A DNA stretch of 24,029 nt from Chloroflexota bacterium (GTDB lineage: Bacteria; Chloroflexota; Anaerolineae; Anaerolineales; Anaerolineaceae): NCBI GenBank assembly GCA_029265085.1, contig JAJUJY010000060.1, positions 1 through 24,029 on the forward strand, read 5' to 3'. Positions 8,822-15,978 of this stretch are shown one piece after another (positions within the stretch are counted from its first letter, which is position 1; each line of letters opens with the position of its first letter). The notes below the pieces were generated by a model. The model was not told the DNA's origin. It ran no database searches and saw nothing but the letters and a program-made list of their open reading frames with translations. A program made the translations under genes and the position numbers.

Positions 8822-9889
8822 ATGGAAATTAAGATTGGCAACCGGATCATTGGCGACAATCATCCCACGTATTTTGTGGCGGACATTGCAGCGAACCATG
8901 ATGGCAGCCTGGAACGGGCAAAATACTTGATTCGCCTGGCAAAGAATGCCGGTGCAGATGCCGCAAAATTCCAAAATTTCAGCGCTCCCAAAATTGTTTC
9001 GGATTACGGCTTTAAGTCGCTAGGCGGCCAGCAGTCGCACCAATCCAAATGGAAGAAATCTGTTTTTGAGGTGTACAAATCCGCCTCCATTCCTTTTGAA
9101 TGGACGGAAGAACTGAAAGCAGTCTGCGACGAGGTCGGGATTGATTATTTTTCCGCCCCGTATGACTTTGAAGCTATTGACTATCTGGATGCCTATATGC
9201 CGGTTTACAAGATCGGCTCCGGTGAAGTTGACTGGCTGGAAGCCTTAGACCGGATTGCCCAGAAAGGCAAACCCGTCTTGCTGGCCACTGGTGCTGCTAA
9301 TATCGGGGAGGTCCAGCAGGCCGTCAACACCATTTTGAACAAAAACAAGCAGCTTGTGCTGATGCAGTGCAATACCAATTACACGGGCAGCCTTGAAAAT
9401 TTCAAGTACGTTAACCTGAATGTGCTCAAAACCTACAAGCTTATGTACCCGGATGTGATCCTGGGCCTTTCCGATCACACCCCCGGCCATGCAGCCGTCT
9501 TAGGCGCAGTGACCTTGGGGGCGCGGGTGATTGAAAAGCACTTCACCGATGACAATCTGCGCGAAGGACCGGATCATGCTTTTGCTATGGATCCCCATGC
9601 CTGGGAAGCAATGGTACTGCGCACCCGCGAACTGGAATTGGCGCTCGGTTCCGCAGAAAAATTTGTGGCCGAGAATGAACAGGATACGGTGGTGATTCAA
9701 CGCCGCTGCATCCGCGCGGCACGCGATATCCAGGCCGGGGAAGTGATTACCCGGGATATGCTGGATGTTCTGCGCCCGGCTACTCGCGGTGCAATTTTAC
9801 CACCCGCTATTCCCCAGGTAATTGGTACACGCGCTCTGGCGGATATTCCCGCCGGGAAAGAATTGTACTGGACAGATTTGGGTGCATGA
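8822..9889 (+). CDS. Nonulosonic acid synthase with SAF domain (NeuB/PseI family)
   Basis: A 355-residue protein of full family length. It condenses a free 2-acetamido hexose with phosphoenolpyruvate to a nine-carbon ulosonic acid. The TIM-barrel domain (about 1-285) shows DIAANHDGS (21-29), DAAKFQN (46-52), KIGSGEVDW, LLATGAANIGE, and metal-ligand His219 in SDHTPGH and His240 in EKHFTDD, 21 residues apart as in known NeuB. REGPDHAFAMDP is the substrate loop. The C-terminal SAF (antifreeze-like) domain is about 295-355 (RRCIRAARDIQAGEVI...). The first motif has Asp21 where NeuB/PseI usually have Glu. It follows the reductase by 50 bp and overlaps the next gene by ATGA. Whether the product is Pse-like, Leg-like or a 7-hydroxy analogue cannot be told from sequence alone. 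Confidence 0.88.
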   Translation: MEIKIGNRIIGDNHPTYFVADIAANHDGSLERAKYLIRLAKNAGADAAKFQNFSAPKIVSDYGFKSLGGQQSHQSKWKKSVFEVYKSASIPFEWTEELKAVCDEVGIDYFSAPYDFEAIDYLDAYMPVYKIGSGEVDWLEALDRIAQKGKPVLLATGAANIGEVQQAVNTILNKNKQLVLMQCNTNYTGSLENFKYVNLNVLKTYKLMYPDVILGLSDHTPGHAAVLGAVTLGARVIEKHFTDDNLREGPDHAFAMDPHAWEAMVLRTRELELALGSAEKFVAENEQDTVVIQRRCIRAARDIQAGEVITRDMLDVLRPATRGAILPPAIPQVIGTRALADIPAGKELYWTDLGA

Positions 9890-11010
9890 CACGGATTTTG
9901 TATTTCACGCGTGATTACACGCCGCATGACCACCGGTTTCTCTCGGCTTTAGCGGAAACTCCGCACCAAATATATTCTTTGCGATTAGAACGGCGCGGGC
10001 GGCAGTTGGAAGACCGCCCGCTTCCATCTCAAGTCGAGCAGATCTCCTGGAAAGGCGGTACACGCCCGGCCCAACTGCGGGACGGGCTGGCGCTGCTTAA
10101 CGATCTGGGGCGGGTGATCCGTGCGGTCCAACCGGATGTGATCCATGCCGGGCCGATCCAAAACGCGGCACTTTTGGCCGCATTAAGCGGTTTTTCGCCG
10201 CTGGTTACCATGTCGTGGGGCTCAGATTTGCTTAAAGACGCTGATAAAAATTGGCGCATGCATTGGGCGACAAAATATACTCTCGATCACACCACTGTAC
10301 TGGTGGGGGATTGCCTTGCCGTGCAAAAGAAAGCCGCGGAGTTTGGTTTTCCGGCAGAGCGGGTGGTTCTTTTTCCCTGGGGCGTGGATTTGCAGCGCTT
10401 TCAACCGGGGCGGGCGGAGGAATTTCGTGCTCGCCGGGGTTGGGAGGATGCTTTTGTGGTCTTGAGTCTGCGTACCTGGGAACCGATTTACGGTGTGGAT
10501 GTGCTCGTCCGCGGTTTTGCCCAGGCTGCCCAGCAAATCCCTGAACTGCGTCTGCTGCTCCTGGGCGGCGGGTCACAGGCGGAATTGATTCGGAAAATTT
10601 TGATCCAGTATGATGTGTTAGACCGGGTCTTTTTTGGCGGACAGATCAGCCAGAATGATTTGGCGATGTATTACCATGCTGCTGATCTGTATGCCAGCGC
10701 CTCGCATAGTGACGGATCATCAGTCTCGTTGATGGAAGCATTAGCCTGCGGCCTGCCGGTACTGGTTTCGGATATTCCGGGTAATCTGGAATGGATCACC
10801 CCGGATGGGCAGGGCTGGTTTTTTCCGGATGGGGATTCCCAGTCTGTGGCAGCAAAACTGATCCAGGTTTACGCACAGCGGGAAAAACGATGTGAAGTTG
10901 GCCGGGCGGCGCGAAATCTTGCAGAAGAACGCGCTGATTGGTCGAAAAATTTCCAAAAATTATTGTATGCCTATGAGCTGGCGCAGCAGTTAGCCCGGCG
11001 TGGTGAGTGA
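9886..11010 (+). CDS. Glycosyltransferase family 4 (GT-B)
   Basis: A 374-residue protein. The N-terminal acceptor domain includes VIRAVQPDVIHAGPIQNAAL and TMSWGSDLL. The C-terminal donor domain starts near residue 180 with VVLSLRTWEPIYGVDVLVRG, then LLLLGGGSQ and the family loop with Asp276-x7-Glu284 (SDGSSVSLMEALACGLPVLV), a D-x7-E version of the usual E-x7-E. ASASHSDG and SDIPGNLEWI are typical GT4. It is a cytosolic retaining transferase. Because it lies between a NulO synthase and a cytidylyltransferase, it may handle the sugar made by this branch or its acceptor. It overlaps neuB by four bases. Confidence 0.87.
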   Translation: MTRILYFTRDYTPHDHRFLSALAETPHQIYSLRLERRGRQLEDRPLPSQVEQISWKGGTRPAQLRDGLALLNDLGRVIRAVQPDVIHAGPIQNAALLAALSGFSPLVTMSWGSDLLKDADKNWRMHWATKYTLDHTTVLVGDCLAVQKKAAEFGFPAERVVLFPWGVDLQRFQPGRAEEFRARRGWEDAFVVLSLRTWEPIYGVDVLVRGFAQAAQQIPELRLLLLGGGSQAELIRKILIQYDVLDRVFFGGQISQNDLAMYYHAADLYASASHSDGSSVSLMEALACGLPVLVSDIPGNLEWITPDGQGWFFPDGDSQSVAAKLIQVYAQREKRCEVGRAARNLAEERADWSKNFQKLLYAYELAQQLARRGE

Positions 11011-11013
11011 AAG

Positions 11014-11811
11014 ATGAGCAATCAGGCAAAACCAAAAGTTGTTGCAATTATTCAGGGGCGGATGGGTTCCAGCCGTTTGCCCGGCAAAATTTTAAAAGAA
11101 ATAACTGGAAAACCGATGCTGGTCTGGGTTGTGGAGCGGGCTCGCACTGCCGCGCTGGTGGATGAGGTCGTGTTTGCCACTACAACCGATCCCAGTGATG
11201 ATCCGGTGGCGGAATTATGTGCCCGGCGCGGAATTACCTGCAGCCGCGGAAATTTATACGATGTGCTCGACCGCTATTATCAGGCTGCGAAAGCCGCCGG
11301 TGCGGATGTGGTGGTGCGCATCACCGCGGATTGTCCGCTGATCGATCCTGGGTTGATTGACCAGACGGTGCAGGCTTTTTTTGAGACCGGCGCGGATTTT
11401 GCCGCAAACCGCCTGCCGCCGCCCTGGAAGCGCACTTTTCCGATTGGATTGGATACGGAGGTATGCAGTTTTGCTGCTCTGGAGCGCGCCTGGAAAGAGG
11501 CTGAACTCCCCCATGAGCGCGAACATGTGATGCCTTTCCTTTATGACACTCCTGGGCGCTTTAAGCTGCATGTAATCAATCATGACCCGGATTACGGCGA
11601 TCTGCGTTGGACAGTGGATACACCGCAAGATCTCGATGCCGTCCGGCGTTTATTTGAACTGCTTCCTGATCCGCTGCATGCTACCTGGTTGGAGGTGTTG
11701 GAAGCCTGGCGAACCCATCCTGAGTTAGAAGCCATTAATGCCGGTGTAGTTCACCACAAATTCAACGAGGTGGATGACCGCTTTTCTCCACAGGACAAAA
11801 AATCTCAATAA
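11014..11811 (+). CDS. CMP-sugar cytidylyltransferase, SpsF/PseF-like (CTP_transf_3)
   Basis: A 265-residue GT-A-like nucleotidyltransferase. The CTP loop QGRMGSSRLPGK (14-25) is the SpsF form of the RxGSxRxPGK motif. RITADCPLIDP holds the metal-binding Asp region, and LRWTVDTPQDLDAVRRLFE near the C-terminus is diagnostic for SpsF/PseF-type enzymes. It would activate the keto-acid sugar from the adjacent synthase as a CMP derivative. It starts 4 bp after the GT4 gene. Spore-coat function is not implied; these enzymes are widespread in glycan loci. The exact substrate is unknown. Confidence 0.83.
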   Translation: MSNQAKPKVVAIIQGRMGSSRLPGKILKEITGKPMLVWVVERARTAALVDEVVFATTTDPSDDPVAELCARRGITCSRGNLYDVLDRYYQAAKAAGADVVVRITADCPLIDPGLIDQTVQAFFETGADFAANRLPPPWKRTFPIGLDTEVCSFAALERAWKEAELPHEREHVMPFLYDTPGRFKLHVINHDPDYGDLRWTVDTPQDLDAVRRLFELLPDPLHATWLEVLEAWRTHPELEAINAGVVHHKFNEVDDRFSPQDKKSQ

Positions 11812-11851
11812 ATGGCTGGTTTGTACGTCCCCGGCTGATGAGTAAACCCAA

Positions 11852-12793
11852 ATGACCCCACTCTTAACGATTTTTACGGCTCCAAAACCTTTTACCCACC
11901 CGCACATTGCGATGATCCAACGCAATGCACTGAAGTCCTGGCTGGCTTTGGGGGATGCGGTGCAGGTGGTGGTGATCGGTGAAGAGAGCGGATTAGCTGA
12001 AACCGCTGCCGAATTTGGTGTGCTGCACCTGCCCCATGTGGAGCGCAACAGCTATGGTACGCCGTTGATCCGTTCGATCTTTCAATTAGCTCGTGATCAT
12101 ACGGACTGCCCCTACCTGGGCTTTGTCAATACAGATATTTTGCTGCTGCCGGATTTTGTCCAGGTGACGCAGCAGGCGGCTGCCCGGTTGGAGCGTTTTT
12201 TATTGGTTGGCCAGCGCTGGGATCTGGACGTGCGCGAGCCGCTAGATTTCTCGGCGGGATGGGATGAGCGTATTCGTTCGATGATTCGCTCTTCTGCAAA
12301 GCTTCACCCGGCGGGCGGCAGTGATTATTTTATCTTCCCGCGCGCTTGTTTCCAGGATGTTCCACCGATGGCGGTTGGCCGGGCAGGTTGGGATAACTGG
12401 ATGATTTATGAAGGCCGCCGCCAGGGCATGGCGGTGGTGGATGCTACAGGTGCGATCAATATTGCTCACCAGCAGCATGATTATGCTCATTTGCCGGGCG
12501 GTCAGCCGCATTACCGTTTGCCCGAAACAGATGAGAATATTCGCCTGGGGGGAGGCAAATTGACCATTTTCCGGCTAAATAATTGCAATTACCGGATGGA
12601 AAACGACCAACCGGTGAAGCAAAAACTAGACGGTGGTAAATTCTGGCGCGAGGTGGAAATTTTTCCGCTGGTGCGGTTGCATTCGATGGCGCTTGGATGG
12701 GTTTCCTTTGCAATTTTTCATCCGAAGAAAGCCTGGAATGAATTACGTGTGCCGCTTTCTAAGCTCAAGCGAAAACTGTTGGGAAGAGGATAG
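11852..12793 (+). CDS. Putative GT-A-fold glycosyltransferase-like protein
   Basis: A 313-residue protein beginning LLTIFTAPKPFTHPHIAMIQ. It has a GT-A-like core: YLGFVNTDILLLPDF (a DxD-like NTD motif near residue 91), the segment GGSDYFIFPR, and VGRAGWDNWMIYEGRRQG. Similar 'NTDI...GxDYFxF...WDNWL' patterns occur in uncharacterised glycosyltransferase-like proteins of polysaccharide clusters. No transmembrane helix is obvious; a basic C-terminus (KLKRKLLGRG) could bind membrane. It follows SpsF after 40 bp. I am confident it is a real gene, less so about activity. Confidence 0.72.
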   Translation: MTPLLTIFTAPKPFTHPHIAMIQRNALKSWLALGDAVQVVVIGEESGLAETAAEFGVLHLPHVERNSYGTPLIRSIFQLARDHTDCPYLGFVNTDILLLPDFVQVTQQAAARLERFLLVGQRWDLDVREPLDFSAGWDERIRSMIRSSAKLHPAGGSDYFIFPRACFQDVPPMAVGRAGWDNWMIYEGRRQGMAVVDATGAINIAHQQHDYAHLPGGQPHYRLPETDENIRLGGGKLTIFRLNNCNYRMENDQPVKQKLDGGKFWREVEIFPLVRLHSMALGWVSFAIFHPKKAWNELRVPLSKLKRKLLGRG

Positions 12794-12796
12794 AAT

Positions 12797-12826
12797 TCAC
12801 CACAAAGATACACACAGAGCACAGAG
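12797..12826 (+). repeat. Solo TCACCACA...CACAGAG repeat, related to the GxxExxY cassette ends
   Basis: A 30-bp sequence starting 4 bp after the stop of the preceding gene. It begins TCACCACA and ends GAGCACAGAG, matching the left end of the cassette at 15415-15443 with one small indel and a few substitutions, in the same orientation. No inverted partner is visible before the next gene at 12978. The 181-bp spacer 12794-12974 otherwise holds only a short heptad repeat and a ribosome site. Confidence 0.75.
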
Positions 12827-12933
12827 ACGAAGTGATGAGTTTGTAGTAGAGAGATTGTGTAGAGGTCAGGTAGAAATAATCTTACCCCTGAAAGTTGATC
12901 CACTAACCTGCCCCGAACATCGTAGTTGGTTTT

Positions 12934-12957
12934 GCTGAAAGCTGATGGCTGATAGCT
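12934..12957 (+). repeat. Short GCTGANN heptad tandem repeat
   Basis: Three heptads, GCTGAAA, GCTGATG and GCTGATA, plus a partial GCT lie just before the ribosome site of the next gene. It is a short low-complexity repeat; its function is unknown. Confidence 0.55.
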
Positions 12958-12966
12958 TTGAATAAT

Positions 12967-12972
12967 AAGGAG
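12967..12972 (+). promoter_or_regulatory. Ribosome binding site AAGGAG deciding the start of the GT2-like gene
   Basis: AAGGAG stands 5 bp before ATG 12978 and only 2 bp before the in-frame ATG 12975, favouring 12978. Confidence 0.6.
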
Positions 12973-12977
12973 CAATG

Positions 12978-13934
12978 ATGCGCGTAGGACAAAATCCCGC
13001 TAAATTTGTTAAAGATGTTGCCAAACCGGAACGGATTACCGTTGCGGTGTTGAACTATATTCCTTTCCTCAGCGGGTTTTATGCCGAGGCGTTGGATGTA
13101 CTTAAAGTATGCCTGGATTCGGCGCGGAATGAACCGGGGCTGCCTTTTGACCTGATGGTGTTTGACAACGGCAGTTGTCCGGAGGTGCAAGACTGGTTAT
13201 TGGAAGAACAGCGTGCTGGACGGATTCAATATTTATTATTATCGGAAAAGAATCTGGGCAAAGGCGGCGCCTGGAACTTTATTCTCAGCGGCGCACCGGG
13301 AGAATATATCGCTTATGCGGACAGTGATGTGCTCTTTTCACCGGGCTGGCTTAAGCGCAGTGTGGAAATTTTAGAAGCCTTTCCAAAGGCTGGCATGGTA
13401 ACCGCCCGCCCGTTTCGTACCAATCCCGAATTTTATACCAGTACGGCAGCTTTTGGTGAGCATGGAGAGGGTGTAACGCTTGAGCGCGGGCAGTTTATCC
13501 CCTGGGAGACCTTCCTCGAATTTGATTTGAGCCTGGGGCAGGAAGAAGCGGATATTCGCCAGCGCTACCAGGAAACCGAAGATGTGCGTCTGACCAGTAA
13601 CGGTGTCAGTGCTTTGGCGGGAGCCTCACACTGGCAGTTTTTGGCACGCAAAGACGTGCTGGCTCAGTTTTTGCCTTTCAGTATGGACCGCCCGATGGGA
13701 CAGGTGAAGCAGCTTGACCAGCGCATGAATGCAGAGGGGTATCTGCGCCTGATGCCTACAGAGCCATTTGCAATGAATATGAGCAATACCTTGCGCGGTG
13801 TGCGCGGCACGCAGAAAAGCGCCGCTGCCAGCAAACCGGCTCGCCGCAGCCCGCTGTTGGATTTCCCGCCGGTGCGCAAAGTATTATTAAGTTTGTATGA
13901 TTCGATTTTCCGCTGGTATTACGACCGGTCTTAA
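12978..13934 (+). CDS. Glycosyltransferase family 2 (GT-A)
   Basis: A 318-residue protein. The GT-A fold is seen as ITVAVLNYIPFLSG, LPFDLMVFDNGSCPEVQDWL, LSEKNLGKGGAWNFIL and the metal-binding AYADSDVLFSPGWL with Asp115-Ser116-Asp117. The following region (about 150-230) is longer than in simple GT2 enzymes and includes a Glu-rich stretch (SLGQEEADIRQRYQETED). A basic, possibly membrane-associated C-terminus ends in SIFRWYYDRS. It is the second of three consecutive transferase-like genes between the two nonulosonic acid branches. Sugar specificity is unknown. Confidence 0.82.
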   Translation: MRVGQNPAKFVKDVAKPERITVAVLNYIPFLSGFYAEALDVLKVCLDSARNEPGLPFDLMVFDNGSCPEVQDWLLEEQRAGRIQYLLLSEKNLGKGGAWNFILSGAPGEYIAYADSDVLFSPGWLKRSVEILEAFPKAGMVTARPFRTNPEFYTSTAAFGEHGEGVTLERGQFIPWETFLEFDLSLGQEEADIRQRYQETEDVRLTSNGVSALAGASHWQFLARKDVLAQFLPFSMDRPMGQVKQLDQRMNAEGYLRLMPTEPFAMNMSNTLRGVRGTQKSAAASKPARRSPLLDFPPVRKVLLSLYDSIFRWYYDRS

Positions 13935-13961
13935 CCTTTTCTTTGGAGTAATTTGGCAGGT

Positions 13962-15401
13962 ATGACGTCAACAAAACGAATTTTTATCAGTGCTGATCAC
14001 GGTCTGGCGATCGTTTATTTTCTGCAATCCGATGTGCTGCCTACACTACTTAAGTCAGGTGTGGAGGTGGTTTTACTGACCGATGACGGCTTAAAAGAGC
14101 AAATTGAAGCCCGCTTTGGCCAGCCTGGATTGATTGTGGAGGGTTTGCGTTTTAAGCAGTGCCGCCAATATTTTGAGCAGAAAGACCACAGCTTGCAGTA
14201 TTGGACACATTTCTTGCGCTGGATGGGCGGTTCGAACCGGATCAATACCAACGCAATGGATGGCCACATGCGCCAGATGAGCTATGAAACCTCCCGCGGG
14301 GGAAAACTGATCCTGCCGGGAATTAAGGCGGCCACGGCTTTGCTGCGCCGTTCTGCTTCTGCGCGCAAGGCGTTGGTACGCTACCAGATGCGCTTCACGC
14401 CGAATATTTACGGTGACTTGTTTGAAAAATATCGCCCGGATCTGGTGGTAGCCAGTACACCCGGCTGGCGCTTTGATCGCTATTTGCTGCGCGAGGCGGT
14501 TAATCGCGGGGTGAAAACCGCTGCGGCAATTGTTGGTTGGGATAATCCCAGCAGCTACCGTCTGCCTGGTGCGCCGGTTGATTATGTCACTTGCTGGTCG
14601 GAAATTCAGAAGGATGAGCTGGTGCTTGGCTCAGACTGGTCACCGGAACGGGTCAATATCGGCGGTATTCCATCATATGACGGCTATTTCCGCAAAACCT
14701 GGCTGATGCCTCGTGATGAATATTTTGCACTGCACGGTCTGGATCCCAACCGCAAGCTGCTGGCCTACGCATCCAGCTTTGTAACTTTTTCGCCCAATTA
14801 TCCTAACATTGAAGCGCTGGCACGGCTGGTCAGCTCTGACCAGTTGGCTGTGCCAAGCCAATTATTGATCCGTTTGCATCCCAATCATTTTATGCCGGGC
14901 AGTCTGTATGAACAGGAAGCCAACCGGGTGCGGGAATTGATTAAGGATTTGCCGCATGTGCATTTGGTGGAACCGGTCCCGCTGGGTGGGGAGCTGGGTT
15001 ATTACTCTGGTGAAGATATGCCGGAGAAATCCTCGATGATGGCCTATGCGGATGTGTTCCTGACAGTTTATTCGACGATGGTGGTGGAAACTGCGGTTGC
15101 TGACCGTCCGATTGTCGGTGTTTGTATTGATACACCCGGCGGTTGGAATAAACCCGGTAAGTTTTCATTGGCACTCTCAGAAATTGCTGAATGGCCGACT
15201 CATCTGCGCTTCCGCGAGGCCAATGCGGGGCGGGTGGCCTTCAATGCGGAACAGGCGCGCGAGGCTATTAACCTGTATTTGACCAATCCGGACGCGGATC
15301 GGGAGGCACGCCAGGCCTTTCTCAAGCGGGAAGTTACCTTCACCGATGGCTCCGCTGGCCAACGCACCGGAGCATACCTGGCTTCACTGGTGAATAGTTA
15401 A
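13962..15401 (+). CDS. Putative GT-B glycosyltransferase, capsule/CDP-glycerol-transferase-like
   Basis: A 479-residue protein. N-terminal Rossmann segment: KRIFISADHGLAIVYFLQSD. Mid-protein: PDLVVASTPGW and AAIVGWDNPSSYRLPG. The donor-domain motifs are LIRLHPNH (302-309) and ADVFLTVYSTMVVETAVADR, with Tyr370 and Glu376, the same 'R-x-HP ... S/T-x-x-x-E' signature seen in the two larger GT-B proteins of this locus. It is shorter by about 60 residues and more divergent than those. The ATG at 13962 is used; a TTG at 13953 lies 4 bp after GGAG (13945-13948) and is a real alternative adding three residues. It ends 13 bp before the inverted-repeat cassette. Confidence 0.72.
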   Translation: MTSTKRIFISADHGLAIVYFLQSDVLPTLLKSGVEVVLLTDDGLKEQIEARFGQPGLIVEGLRFKQCRQYFEQKDHSLQYWTHFLRWMGGSNRINTNAMDGHMRQMSYETSRGGKLILPGIKAATALLRRSASARKALVRYQMRFTPNIYGDLFEKYRPDLVVASTPGWRFDRYLLREAVNRGVKTAAAIVGWDNPSSYRLPGAPVDYVTCWSEIQKDELVLGSDWSPERVNIGGIPSYDGYFRKTWLMPRDEYFALHGLDPNRKLLAYASSFVTFSPNYPNIEALARLVSSDQLAVPSQLLIRLHPNHFMPGSLYEQEANRVRELIKDLPHVHLVEPVPLGGELGYYSGEDMPEKSSMMAYADVFLTVYSTMVVETAVADRPIVGVCIDTPGGWNKPGKFSLALSEIAEWPTHLRFREANAGRVAFNAEQAREAINLYLTNPDADREARQAFLKREVTFTDGSAGQRTGAYLASLVNS

Positions 15402-15414
15402 GTAAGAAAAAAAC

Positions 15415-15443
15415 TCACCACAGAGAACACAGAGAGCACAGAG
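15415..15443 (+). repeat. Left 29-bp inverted repeat of the cassette
   Basis: Begins TCACCACAGAG and ends GCACAGAG, with an internal CACAGAG-like periodicity. The reverse complement recurs at 15930-15958 with three mismatches, and a related copy lies at 12797-12826. Confidence 0.85.
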
Positions 15444-15520
15444 GATTAAAATAATCAAGATAAGATTACGAATTTATTCTATGCAGCTTGCTGAAATTGA
15501 ATAAAACCAAACGGAACACA

Positions 15521-15525
15521 AAGGA
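15521..15525 (+). promoter_or_regulatory. Ribosome binding site AAGGA of the GxxExxY gene
   Basis: AAGGA is 7 bp before ATG 15533. It supports this start over an in-frame TTG at 15488 that has no such site. Confidence 0.55.
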
Positions 15526-15532
15526 TAGACCA

Positions 15533-15937
15533 ATGGCCTGGCAAAAAGATGAAATTAACGAATTGACATCCAATATTATTGGTGCTGCAATTAACATTCA
15601 TCGAGAATTGGGTCCTGGTTTGTTAGAAAGCGTTTATGAAGAGTGTTTGGCATATGAATTGACTGCATGTGGGATTGGATTTGAACGGCAAAAACCAATT
15701 CCTGTTATTTACAAATCTGTACAGATGGATTGTGGTTTTCGGTTAGATCTAATGGTATGTAATCTGGTTGTTGTTGAAGTGAAGGCTGTAGATCGCCTGT
15801 TACCAATCCATGAAGCACAATTGTTGACCTATCTAAAATTGACTCAATGCGAGTATGGTTTGTTGATGAATTTTAATGTTATCCGGCTGAAAGATGGTAT
15901 CAAGAGGATGGTTTTATCTCCTCAAAATTCTCTATGA
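15533..15937 (+). CDS. GxxExxY protein, PD-(D/E)XK nuclease-like fold
   Basis: A 134-residue protein, the usual size of this family. The name-giving motif is G29-LL-E32-SV-Y35 in ELGPGLLESVYEECLAYEL, preceded by IIGAAINIHRELG. The nuclease-like core shows Asp72 in GFRLDLMV and Glu82-x-Lys84 in VVVEVKAVDRL, matching D...ExK of the PD-(D/E)XK superfamily. LLTYLKLTQCEYGLLMNFNV is the conserved C-terminal helix-strand. The biochemical role of GxxExxY proteins is not established to my knowledge; DNA cleavage is inferred from fold. The gene is AT-rich relative to the cluster and wholly enclosed by inverted repeats, a sign of transfer. It has no evident part in glycan synthesis. Confidence 0.88.
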   Translation: MAWQKDEINELTSNIIGAAINIHRELGPGLLESVYEECLAYELTACGIGFERQKPIPVIYKSVQMDCGFRLDLMVCNLVVVEVKAVDRLLPIHEAQLLTYLKLTQCEYGLLMNFNVIRLKDGIKRMVLSPQNSL

Positions 15938-15958
15938 TCTCTGTGTACTCTGTGGTGA
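15930..15958 (-). repeat. Right 29-bp inverted repeat of the cassette
   Basis: Reads CTCTATGATCTCTGTG...TGTGGTGA on the + strand, so its reverse complement starts TCACCACAGAG. It matches 15415-15443 at 26 of 29 positions and contains the stop codon (15935-15937) of the enclosed gene. Confidence 0.85.
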
Positions 15959-15978
15959 TTGTTTAAAGAGGAAGAGCG

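Larger units (their letters stand above)
15415..15958. mobile_element. 544-bp inverted-repeat cassette carrying a GxxExxY gene
   Basis: Bounded by 29-bp inverted repeats (15415-15443 and 15930-15958) that agree at 26 of 29 positions. Inside is one gene (15533-15937) whose stop codon lies within the right repeat. Base composition differs from neighbours: 23 G/C of 60 at 15601-15660 against 34 of 60 at 16201-16260. The cassette sits exactly between two cluster genes and spares the ribosome site of the next one. No transposase and no clear target duplication are visible, so mobility is inferred. Confidence 0.65.

Noticed and set aside
12934..12957. Possible CRISPR-like repeat
   Set aside because: The GCTGANN units are 7 bp and directly adjacent, with no spacers; it is a short tandem repeat.
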